Positions 34,835-45,364 of a stretch of DNA of 64,000 nt are shown piece by piece (position 1 is the first letter of the stretch; every line of letters begins with the position of its first letter). A program made the position numbers and the translations under genes. This DNA comes from Frateuria_A sp035943815 (GTDB lineage Bacteria > Pseudomonadota > Gammaproteobacteria > Xanthomonadales > Rhodanobacteraceae): positions 248,001 to 312,000 of the forward strand of contig NZ_DASZBU010000012.1 in assembly GCF_035943815.1 (NCBI RefSeq), written 5' to 3'. The notes below the pieces were generated by a model. It worked only from the letters and a program-made list of their open reading frames with translations, made no database searches and was not told where the DNA came from.

Positions 34835-35965
34835 ATGAATGCAGCAACGGGCAAGCGCGATTACTACGAGGTGCTCGGCGTCGAGCGCACCGTCACCGAA
34901 GTCGAGCTGAAAAAATCCTTCCGCCGTCTGGCGATGAAATACCACCCGGACCGCTGTCCGGACGATCCCGCTGCGCAGGAAAAATTCAAGGAGGCCAAAG
35001 AGGCCTACGAGGTCCTGGCCGATCCGCAAAAGCGCGCCATGTACGACCAGCACGGCCATGCCGCCTTCGAGGGCGGCATGGGCGGCGGCCGCGGTGGCTT
35101 CGGCGACATGGGCGACATCTTCGGGGACATCTTCGGTGACATCTTCGGCATGGGTGGCCGTGGCCGCCCGCGTCGTGGCGCGGACCTGCGCTATGTGATG
35201 GAGCTGGACCTGGAAGAGGCGGTCTTCGGCGTCGAGAAGACCATCGAGATTCCCACCCAGGTCAATTGCCACCACTGCAACGGGTCCGGTTCGGCCGACG
35301 GCAAGACGGTGCAGTGCAAGACCTGCCATGGCCACGGCCGTGTGCGCATGCAGAACGGCATCTTCTCGATCCAGCAGGCCTGCCCGCATTGCGGCGGCAG
35401 TGGCCAGACCATCGAGAAGTCCTGCAAGGCCTGCCATGGCGAGGGCCTGCTGGAGGAGCGGCGTACGCTGTCGGTGCGCATTCCGGCCGGCGTGGACAAC
35501 GGCGACCGCATCCGCCTGGCGGGGCAGGGTGAAGCCGGCCCTAGCGGCGTCGAACCGGGCGATCTGTACGTCGACGTTCGTGTGCGCGAGCACGCGATCT
35601 TCCAGCGCGACGGCAACGACCTGCATTGCGAGGTGCCGATCCGCTTCGCCCAGGCCGCGCTTGGCGCCGAGCTCAAGGTGCCTACGCTGGAGGGCGAAGT
35701 GGCGGTGTCGATCCCGCCGGAAACCCAGACCGGACAGACCTTCCGCCTGCGCGGGCGCGGCGTCAAGTCGGTGCGCTCTGGCCGCGTCGGCGACCTGATC
35801 TGCCGCGTCATGGTGGAAACCCCGGTGCGCCTGACCCGCGAGCAGCGCGAACTGCTGGAGAAGCTGGAGGCCACCTTTGCCGAGGGCGAGCCGGATGCGC
35901 ATACGCCGCGGGCCAAGAGCTGGGTCGATGGCGTGAAGGATTTCCTCTCGCGGGTCACCTCGTAA
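34835..35965 (+). CDS. dnaJ: Chaperone DnaJ (Hsp40)
   Basis: Class A J-protein that delivers substrates to DnaK and stimulates its ATPase. 376 residues: J domain with His37-Pro38-Asp39 in KYHPDR; Gly/Phe region (about 75-120) containing three tandem GDIF units; four zinc-finger repeats CHHCNGSG, CKTCHGHG, CPHCGGSG and CKACHGEG; and C-terminal peptide-binding domains. The start at MNAATGKRDYYEVLGV matches the family; the frame opens eight codons earlier. Confidence 0.97.
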   Translation: MNAATGKRDYYEVLGVERTVTEVELKKSFRRLAMKYHPDRCPDDPAAQEKFKEAKEAYEVLADPQKRAMYDQHGHAAFEGGMGGGRGGFGDMGDIFGDIFGDIFGMGGRGRPRRGADLRYVMELDLEEAVFGVEKTIEIPTQVNCHHCNGSGSADGKTVQCKTCHGHGRVRMQNGIFSIQQACPHCGGSGQTIEKSCKACHGEGLLEERRTLSVRIPAGVDNGDRIRLAGQGEAGPSGVEPGDLYVDVRVREHAIFQRDGNDLHCEVPIRFAQAALGAELKVPTLEGEVAVSIPPETQTGQTFRLRGRGVKSVRSGRVGDLICRVMVETPVRLTREQRELLEKLEATFAEGEPDAHTPRAKSWVDGVKDFLSRVTS

Positions 35966-36003
35966 CACGGCCAGCCGCTCCGGGCGAGGCCATCATGCTC
36001 TGC

Positions 36004-36037
36004 GGGCGCCTTCCCCATAAGCGGGGAGGGCGCCTTT
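36004..36037 (+). terminator. Terminator hairpin after dnaJ
   Basis: GGCGCCTTCCCC and GGGGAGGGCGCC (one G-U) pair in a 12-bp stem with a short ATAAGC loop, followed by TTT. Closes the heat-shock cluster before dapB. Confidence 0.65.
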
Positions 36038-36128
36038 GCCACTCGGGGCGAGCTGCCGCATGCCACCCGGCTCGGCGCCTGGCCTACCGGCGCTGCTACG
36101 CTAGCTCCTCTCAAATACGGACCCCGCC

Positions 36129-36920
36129 ATGCATCGACCGCTCCGCCTCGCCGTCAACGGCGCCACCGGCCGCATGGGCCGCGTGTTGCTCGATCTGTTG
36201 CGGGACGATGGCCGCTTCGAGGTGGTGGCGGCCGTGACGGCGCCGGGCATGCCGCAACTGGGCGAACGCGCTTACCACGACCGCGCCACACCCTGTCTGC
36301 GCGCCGACTGGCCATCCGAGACGCTCGACGTGGTGATCGACTTCAGCGGGCCGGCCGGGCTCGCCTCGGCGCTCGAGCATTGCCTGGCGCACGGCATCGC
36401 GCTGGTCAGCGGCACCACCGGCATCGATGCGGCGCTCGGCGGTCGATTGTCCGAAGCGGCCGCGCACATCCCGGTGATGCACGCGAGCAACTTCAGCCTC
36501 GGCGTGGCGGTGCTCACGCGGCTGTTGCGCGAGGCTGCCGCCGCGTTGCCGGACTGGGACCTGGAGATCGTCGAGGCCCACCACGGCCGCAAGCTCGATG
36601 CGCCTTCGGGCACAGCGATCTCGCTGGGCGAGGCAGCGGCCGCCGCGCGCGGCACCCATCTGGAGCGCGTGGGCGTGACCGGTGGCCGTGAAGGTGCGCG
36701 CCGGCCCGGCAGCATCGGTTTCGCGGTGGTCCGCGGCGGCGACATCGTGGGCGAGCACAGCGCTCTGCTGATCGGTCAGGGTGAACGCGTGGAACTGGGG
36801 CACCGTGCCACCGACCGGGCGATCTTCGCGCGCGGCGCCATCGAGGCGTCGCACTGGCTGTGCAGCCAGCCGCCCGGCGCATACGGCCTGGACGCGCTGC
36901 TGGCGCAACGCCTCGCCTAA
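36129..36920 (+). CDS. dapB: 4-hydroxy-tetrahydrodipicolinate reductase
   Basis: Lysine/diaminopimelate pathway reductase. 263 residues. NAD(P)-binding loop NGATGRMG at 10-17, SGTTG in the middle, and the active site EAHHGRKLDAPSGTA with His151/His152 and Lys155. GTTG and the C-terminal FARGAIEASHWL match the family. In Xanthomonas dapB is followed directly by carA; here a riboswitch, an antiporter and an oxygenase gene lie between. Confidence 0.97.
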   Translation: MHRPLRLAVNGATGRMGRVLLDLLRDDGRFEVVAAVTAPGMPQLGERAYHDRATPCLRADWPSETLDVVIDFSGPAGLASALEHCLAHGIALVSGTTGIDAALGGRLSEAAAHIPVMHASNFSLGVAVLTRLLREAAAALPDWDLEIVEAHHGRKLDAPSGTAISLGEAAAAARGTHLERVGVTGGREGARRPGSIGFAVVRGGDIVGEHSALLIGQGERVELGHRATDRAIFARGAIEASHWLCSQPPGAYGLDALLAQRLA

Positions 36921-36982
36921 GGCATCCGGCACGCCGGTCCGCGCTTGTTGCGCCGCCGTGGCGCCGCTACCATGCGCGGATT

Positions 36983-37140
36983 GTCATTGGGGAGTAGCCA
37001 TCCTCACCCCGCGAGGGCCGCGCCTTCGTTCCCCTGAGGAATCCGCGTCAACAGACTTGGAGCGAATGCTCCATGGCGTGGATGGCCGCAGCGCCACAAA
37101 CTGGCCTGCGTTGCCCGGCGAGACCTTTGGCCACGATGTG
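36983..37140 (+). promoter_or_regulatory. yybP-ykoY manganese riboswitch
   Basis: Carries the hallmarks of the Mn2+-sensing yybP-ykoY aptamer: TTGGGGAGTAGCC at the 5' side, the internal GCGTCAACAGACTTGGAG loop strand, and GCCCGGCGAGACCTTTGGCC closing the 3' side. The 70 bp that follow contain GCCGGGCG and CGCCCGGC plus CCTTG/CCAAGGTTTT, which could switch between a terminator-like stem and freeing the ribosome-binding region. Known members turn on Mn2+ exporters when Mn2+ is high, so the next gene should be Mn2+-induced. Confidence 0.92.
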
Positions 37141-37211
37141 CTCGAACCCTTGCCGGGCGGGCCGCATCGTCGCGCCAAGGTTTTCTAGCTCGCCCGGCCG
37201 GAAACGTATCG

Positions 37212-38210
37212 ATGCTCACCACGCTGTGGTTCCTGCTCTCGGCCGGCGCGATCTACGCTGCCTGCGAGTATTTCGTCAATGGCATCGAATGGCTGGGCCG
37301 CAAGTTCCGGCTCGATGCCACCGCCACCGGCACGGTGCTGGCCGCTCTCGGTACCGCGTTGCCCGAAAGCGCCGTCACGTTCATTGCGGTGGTGCTCGGG
37401 CGCACGCCGGAACAGCGTGGCATCGGCGTGGGCGCCGCGCTCGGCGGCCCCCTGGTGCTCGGCACGATCGCCTATGCGGTGGTGGGCATCGCGTTGTGGA
37501 GCAACCGGCGCCGGTTGCGGCGACCCAGCGCCGTGGTCAAGGTCGACAGCGCGCGGCTCGCGCGCGACCAGCGGTGGTTTCTATCGATCTTCGTGGTCAA
37601 GTGTGCGCTGGGGCTGGTGGCGTTCGCGTGGAAGCCCTGGCTGGGCGTGCTGTTTCTTGCCGCCTATGGGTTGTACGTATGGCGCGAGCTTCGCAGCGGC
37701 GAGGCCGCGCCCGAAGACGAGGCACTGGAGCCTCTGAAGATCCATCCGGGCGTGCCCGATCCGGCCATGTGGCGCGTGTTGGCGCAAAGCGTATTGGCGC
37801 TGGGGGTGATTGCCGTTGCCTCGCGCATCTTCGTGGCGCAGATCGAAGCGATAGGCCTTGCGATGGGGCTGTCGGCGCATCTGGTTGCACTCGTGCTGAG
37901 CCCCGTGGCAACCGAACTGCCCGAAACGGTCAATGCGTTGATCTGGGTGCGCCAGGGCAAGGAGCGGCTCGCGCTGGCGAACATCTCCGGTGCCATGATG
38001 ATCCAGGCCACGATCCCGAGCTCGCTGGCGTTGTTCTTCACGCCCTGGCTGTTCGATCTTCCGTTGGTGGTCGCCGGCGTGCTGACGACGTTGGCGGTGG
38101 CCTATCTGTGGTGGCTGTTCCGGCGCGGCCAGGTCAACGCGCGCTGGATGGTGCCGGTCGGGCTGCTGTACGGCGTATTCGCCGTCTTCATGGCGTGGCG
38201 CTTGGTCTGA
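37212..38210 (+). CDS. CaCA-family cation antiporter (sodium/calcium exchanger-like), likely Mn2+-linked
   Basis: 332-residue integral membrane protein of the Ca2+/cation antiporter superfamily, about ten helices in two homologous halves. The two signature alpha-repeats are visible: GTALPES at 47-53 and SPVATELPETVNALIW near 230-245; a charged linker (GEAAPEDEALEP) separates the halves. Such proteins exchange Ca2+ for Na+ or H+. Because a Mn2+ riboswitch leads it, export of Mn2+ (or Mn2+/Ca2+) is the most economical guess; that is inference. Confidence 0.88.
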   Translation: MLTTLWFLLSAGAIYAACEYFVNGIEWLGRKFRLDATATGTVLAALGTALPESAVTFIAVVLGRTPEQRGIGVGAALGGPLVLGTIAYAVVGIALWSNRRRLRRPSAVVKVDSARLARDQRWFLSIFVVKCALGLVAFAWKPWLGVLFLAAYGLYVWRELRSGEAAPEDEALEPLKIHPGVPDPAMWRVLAQSVLALGVIAVASRIFVAQIEAIGLAMGLSAHLVALVLSPVATELPETVNALIWVRQGKERLALANISGAMMIQATIPSSLALFFTPWLFDLPLVVAGVLTTLAVAYLWWLFRRGQVNARWMVPVGLLYGVFAVFMAWRLV

Positions 38211-38212
38211 AA

Positions 38213-38908
38213 TCAGTCGCGGTGCGCGGCGTTGCGGTCGCGCCCGGCACCGAACTTGCGATCCAGCGTGCCGAGCAGTTTCTTGAAGCCGCGTGCGAAC
38301 TTGCCGCGGCGCGTCTTGCGCAGCTTCTCTTCCTCGCTGGTGAGCCAGGCGACCTGGATCACGCGCCGCTCGCCCTCGTAGGGCAGGTGGCCGTGGAAGG
38401 AATTGTCGCAACGCTTGAACACGGCGAACTCGCCGTACAGCGGCGTGAGTTCGGGCGCGACCAGGTCGTCGATATCGTCGATCCGGCGCAGGAAACGCAG
38501 GCAGCCGTCGCTGGTGTCCGGCCACTGGTTGTTGAGATAGATCAGCGCCGTGGCGACCTTGGACCGGCTGTCGGTGTGGATGGTGCCGTGGCGCCTGTTG
38601 AGGTGGCGGCACAGGGTGACCAGCGTCGGGTACTGGCTCAGGTCCTCGATGCCCAGGCGCGCCCCGATGGTGCGGGCAAAGGCCGGTGCGGTGAGGTTGG
38701 CCACCAGTGTGTTGATCGAAGGGCCGCAATCAGCCGGATCGTAGGGAAAGAAGCCTGCGCTGGCGTAGCGGGGGAAATCCCGATCCAGTTCATGGCGCGC
38801 ATCGTCGGGTAGCTGGCCGTGGGCGATCAGGAACGGAAACGGTTCCAGCCGCACGTCCGTATCGGGACGGTCGAGGCGGGCGGGATCGAGCAGGACAGTG
38901 GCGTTCAT
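38213..38908 (-). CDS. 2-oxoglutarate/Fe(II)-dependent oxygenase
   Basis: 231 residues with the double-stranded beta-helix oxygenase signature: iron ligands His111 and Asp113 (IHTDS) and His172 (NSFHGH), and the 2-oxoglutarate-binding Arg181/Arg182 ten residues later; RFLR and GEFAVF strands lie between. The C-terminus is basic and Lys-rich (KLRKTRRGKFARGFKKLL). Substrate unknown; relatives occur beside polysaccharide and cyclophane-type biosynthesis genes. I start at MNATVLLDP; the longer frame would run into the carA leader. It converges on the antiporter with 2 bp between. Confidence 0.82.
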   Translation of the reverse strand: MNATVLLDPARLDRPDTDVRLEPFPFLIAHGQLPDDARHELDRDFPRYASAGFFPYDPADCGPSINTLVANLTAPAFARTIGARLGIEDLSQYPTLVTLCRHLNRRHGTIHTDSRSKVATALIYLNNQWPDTSDGCLRFLRRIDDIDDLVAPELTPLYGEFAVFKRCDNSFHGHLPYEGERRVIQVAWLTSEEEKLRKTRRGKFARGFKKLLGTLDRKFGAGRDRNAAHRD

Positions 38909-39119
38909 GGACGGCCGCGGGAACGTGACGAGGGCAAGTTTAGCGCGCACCTGCAGCATCCAGGCGCACGGCTGGACGCCCTGTTCACGCTCCGGTGCGG
39001 TGGACAGCAAGGCCCCCCGCGCCTATCATTGCGTCCCGCCCAAGTCTTCTTCCGACCCCAAGGTCCACAAGCCTGCTTCCATGCGGCTTGCGGACTTTGC
39101 TGCACCTAAAGGCGGCCCC

Positions 39120-40246
39120 ATGCCCATTTCCGCTCTGCTTGCCCTCGAAAACGGCAGCGTGTTCCACGGCTACGCCGTGGGCGCGACTGGCGAAACCGTC
39201 GGCGAGGTGGTTTTCAACACGGCGATGACGGGCTATCAGGAGATCCTCACCGATCCTTCCTACGCCCGCCAGATCGTCACCCTCACCTACCCGCACGTCG
39301 GCAACACCGGCGTGAATGCGCCCGACGCCGAATCCACGCGCGTGCAGGCCGCCGGCCTGATCGTGCGCGACGTGCCGCGGCGGCCGAGCAACTGGCGCAG
39401 CACCGAGAGCCTGCCCGAGTACCTTGCCCGCCAGGGCATCGTGGCGATCGCCGGCATCGACACGCGCCGGCTTACCCGCATCCTGCGCGACAAGGGTGCC
39501 CAGAACGGCTGCATCCTGGCTGGCGAGGGCATCGATGCGGAGGTCGCGCTGGCCAAGGCGCGGGCCTTCCCCGGCCTGAACGGCATGGACCTGGCCAAGG
39601 TGGTCAGCGTGCGCGAGCCCTACCGCTGGACCGAGGGCGTGTACGACCTGGACCGTGCTGCGTTCCGGCAGCCCGCACTGCGCCACAAGGTGGTCGCCTA
39701 CGACTACGGCACCAAGCTGCAGATCCTGCGCCTGCTCGCCGAGGCAGGCTGCGACGTTACTGTGGTGCCGGCGCAGACTCCCGCCTCCGAGGTGCTGGCG
39801 ATGCGGCCCGACGGCGTGTTTCTGTCCAATGGCCCCGGCGACCCGGCGGCCTGCGACTACGCGATCGAAGCGACGCGCGCCTTTCTCGACGCGAAGATCC
39901 CGCTGTTCGGCATCTGCCTGGGCCATCAGCTGATGGGCCTGGCCCTTGGCGGCAGGACCATCAAGATGAAGTTCGGCCACCACGGAGCCAACCACCCGGT
40001 GAAGGACCTCGACGATGGTCGCGTGCTGATCACCAGCCAGAACCACGGTTTCGCGGTGGACCCGGCGACGCTGCCGGCCAACGTGCGGGTTACCCATACC
40101 TCGCTGTTCGATGGCTCGCTGCAGGGCTTCGCGCTCACCGACCGCCCGGCGTTCTGCTTCCAGGGCCATCCCGAGGCATCCCCGGGACCGACCGACGTCG
40201 GCTATCTCTTCGCGCGCTTCGCGCAGCTCATGCAGGAGGCCCGCTA

Positions 40247-40247
<1 letters not shown>
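39120..40247 (+). CDS. carA: Carbamoyl-phosphate synthase small subunit
   Basis: Glutaminase subunit supplying ammonia for carbamoyl phosphate (arginine and pyrimidines). 375 residues: N-terminal CPSase domain (ALENGSVFHGYAVGA, MTGYQEILTDPSY) and class I amidotransferase with triad Cys266 (GICLGHQ), His350 and Glu352 (GHPEASPGP). The ATG before PISALL is the family start; one at 39081 would add 13 residues. Its TAA overlaps the carB ATG (TAATG). The 211-bp leader has no recognisable arginine or pyrimidine operator. Confidence 0.97.
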
Positions 40248-43470
<3,223 letters not shown>

Positions 43471-43474
<4 letters not shown>

Positions 43475-43947
43475 GTCGCGCCCCCATCACCAAGATCGGT
43501 TCGGAGCGCCTGCGCGGCGAGCTGGAGCGCCTGAAGTCCATCGAACGTCCGCGAATCATTGCGGCGATCGCCGAGGCCCGCGCGCACGGCGACCTGAAGG
43601 AGAACGCCGAGTACCACGCGGCGCGAGAACAGCAGAGTTTCATCGAGGGGCGCATCGGCGAGCTGGAGGCCGCGCTGTCGACCGCCGAGGTGATCGACGT
43701 GTCCAAGCTCGGTGCCGGCAGCAAGGTGGTCTTCGGCGCGACCGTGGACCTGGAGGACGAGGATTCGGGCGAGCCGGTGACCTACCAGATCGTGGGCGAC
43801 CTGGAGGCGGACATCAAGCAGCGGCTGATCGCGGTGTCTTCTCCGATCGCCCGCGCGCTGATCGGCAAGAGCGAGGGCGACAGCTTCGAGTTCAAGGCGC
43901 CCAACGGCGTCAAGCGCTACGAGATCACCGGCGTGCGCTACGAGTGA
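43471..43947 (+). CDS. greA: Transcription elongation factor GreA
   Basis: Reactivates backtracked RNA polymerase by stimulating transcript cleavage. 158 residues: N-terminal antiparallel coiled coil (LRGELERLKSIERPRIIAAI ... ARAHGDLKENAEYHAAREQQ, with the tip acids Asp/Glu in GDLKENAE) and C-terminal FKBP-like domain (SPIARALIGKSEGD). Tied to carB by ATGA. A bidirectional terminator ends the operon. Confidence 0.97.
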
Positions 43948-44009
43948 CCGCCAGCGGGCGGGCAAGGTAGGCAGCCCTGCCCAGCCCGTGGACGCCGATC
44001 GCAGGCAAT

Positions 44010-44039
44010 AAAAAAGGCCGCATCAAGCGGCCTTTTTTT
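44010..44039. terminator. Bidirectional terminator between greA and rpmJ
   Basis: AAAAAAGGCCGC, loop ATCAA, GCGGCCTTTTTTT: A-run on one side and T-run on the other, so it serves greA on the plus strand and rpmJ on the minus strand. Confidence 0.88.
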
Positions 44040-44055
44040 CGTCGAACCCGTCGGC

Positions 44056-44181
44056 TCAGCGCTGGCGCGCCTTGAAACGCGGGTTGCTCTTGCAGATCAC
44101 GAAGACCTTGCCGCGGCGGCGCACGACCTTGCAGTCACGGTGCCGCTGCTTGGCGGACTTCAGAGAGGAAAGCACCTTCAC
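44056..44181 (-). CDS. rpmJ: 50S ribosomal protein L36, type B (zinc-independent form)
   Basis: 41-residue ribosomal protein. The sequence starts KVLSSLKSAKQRHRDC and ends VICKSNPRFKARQR, the YkgO/type-B form: of the usual zinc ligands only single Cys residues remain, so it cannot hold the Cys-rich zinc site. Start codon is GTG, preceded by GAGCC(T)GCC without a strong ribosome-binding site; AGGAGCC lies about 7 bases upstream. Too short to stand out except by its family match. Confidence 0.93.
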   Translation of the reverse strand: MKVLSSLKSAKQRHRDCKVVRRRGKVFVICKSNPRFKARQR

Positions 44182-44244
44182 GGCAGGCTCCTGGAACAAT
44201 TCTGGGAAATTCAAGCCGCTAAGTGTAGCTGCGGTTTGGCCTCT

Positions 44245-45153
44245 TCACAAGTCCGCATCTTCCACGCCCTTGACGATCTGCAGGAACTTGGCCAGCACCG
44301 GGGACGGGTTGTCCCTCCGGCTGGCGACCGCCAGCAGCAGGTAGGCGTCCGGGTCTTCCAGCGAAACGTAGCTGACGCCGCCCAGCTGCACCACGCGCAT
44401 GCTGGCCGGCACCAGCGCGAGCCCGATGCCGGCGGCGACGAGCGCCAGCAGGCCATTGATCTGCTGGGCCTGCTGGCGGATCAGCGGATGGAACCCCGCC
44501 TTGCCCGCCAGTTGCACCAGCCGGTCATACAGGGTCGCGGCCAGTTCGCGGGGCTGGCTCACGAAGGCCTCGTTGGCCAGTTCGCCGAACTGCACGCTGT
44601 CCAGCCGGGCCAGCGGGTGGCCGCTGGGTACGGCCAGCAGCAGGGGCTCGTAATCGATCACGTCGATGCGTAGCACGCGGGCGTCCGATTCATGGCGCGG
44701 CTCGTCGCGCACGAAGCCGACGTCGATCTGGTCGGCACGCAGAGCCGTGAATTGCGGCTCGCTGTACATCTCATGCAGCTGCATCCGCACCTTCGGCGCG
44801 TACTGCCCGAAGCGCAGCAGGGTCTGCGGCAGTGCACGATGGAAGGTCACCGAGATGGTGTAGGCAAGGCGCAGGACGCCGCTGAAGCCGGCTGCCGCGT
44901 CGCTGACATGGCTGCGTGCTTCCTCGGCCTTTGCCAGGATCTGTCGCGCCTGCTCCAGCAGGATCCGCCCCGGTTCGGTCAGCGCCACGTTGCGCTTGTC
45001 GCGATCGAACAGGCGCGTGCCCAGGTCCTGCTCCAGCGCCTGGATCTGTTGCGAGAGCGGGGGCTGGGAGATGTGCAGGCGCTGGGCGGCGCGGGTGAAG
45101 CTCAGCTCCTCCGCCACCGCGACGAAATAGCGGAGCTGGCGCAAGTCAAACAT
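44245..45153 (-). CDS. LysR-family transcriptional regulator
   Basis: 302 residues: N-terminal winged helix (MFDLRQLRYFVAVAEELSFT, AAQRLHISQPPLSQQIQALE, GTRLFDR) and a LysR substrate-binding domain similar to CatR/BenM-like aromatic or acyl effectors. It lies downstream of fadH on the same strand, 212 bp away, not divergent. The leader is unusually AT-rich. It probably regulates fadH or itself; the effector is not evident. Confidence 0.9.
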   Translation of the reverse strand: MFDLRQLRYFVAVAEELSFTRAAQRLHISQPPLSQQIQALEQDLGTRLFDRDKRNVALTEPGRILLEQARQILAKAEEARSHVSDAAAGFSGVLRLAYTISVTFHRALPQTLLRFGQYAPKVRMQLHEMYSEPQFTALRADQIDVGFVRDEPRHESDARVLRIDVIDYEPLLLAVPSGHPLARLDSVQFGELANEAFVSQPRELAATLYDRLVQLAGKAGFHPLIRQQAQQINGLLALVAAGIGLALVPASMRVVQLGGVSYVSLEDPDAYLLLAVASRRDNPSPVLAKFLQIVKGVEDADL

Positions 45154-45364
45154 AGTCGAAACACGAATAAGTTGATCAGCAAATATATATTGGATATCGG
45201 TCTGGGGCGAGCGTATCGTTTGCCTCGTCCAGCCACCATCCCCTCCCCCCGGGTGGCTGTGACCCTCGCCCCGCAGCGACGCTATCCCCGCGGTATCCGG
45301 TCCTCCTCCCCCAGAGCCGATACCGACGCGTCGTTCGCGGGGCGCTTTATTTTCCGGCCAGGTT
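45154..45364. promoter_or_regulatory. AT-rich leader of the LysR gene
   Basis: About 55 bp next to the start codon (45154-45205, AAACACGAATAAG ... CAAATATATATTGG) is far less GC-rich than its surroundings and contains TATATT and GTTGATCAGCAA-type inverted sequence. This is the likely promoter/operator region; the exact elements are not certain. A CCACC/GGTGG-flanked C-run follows at about 45233-45263. Confidence 0.45.
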
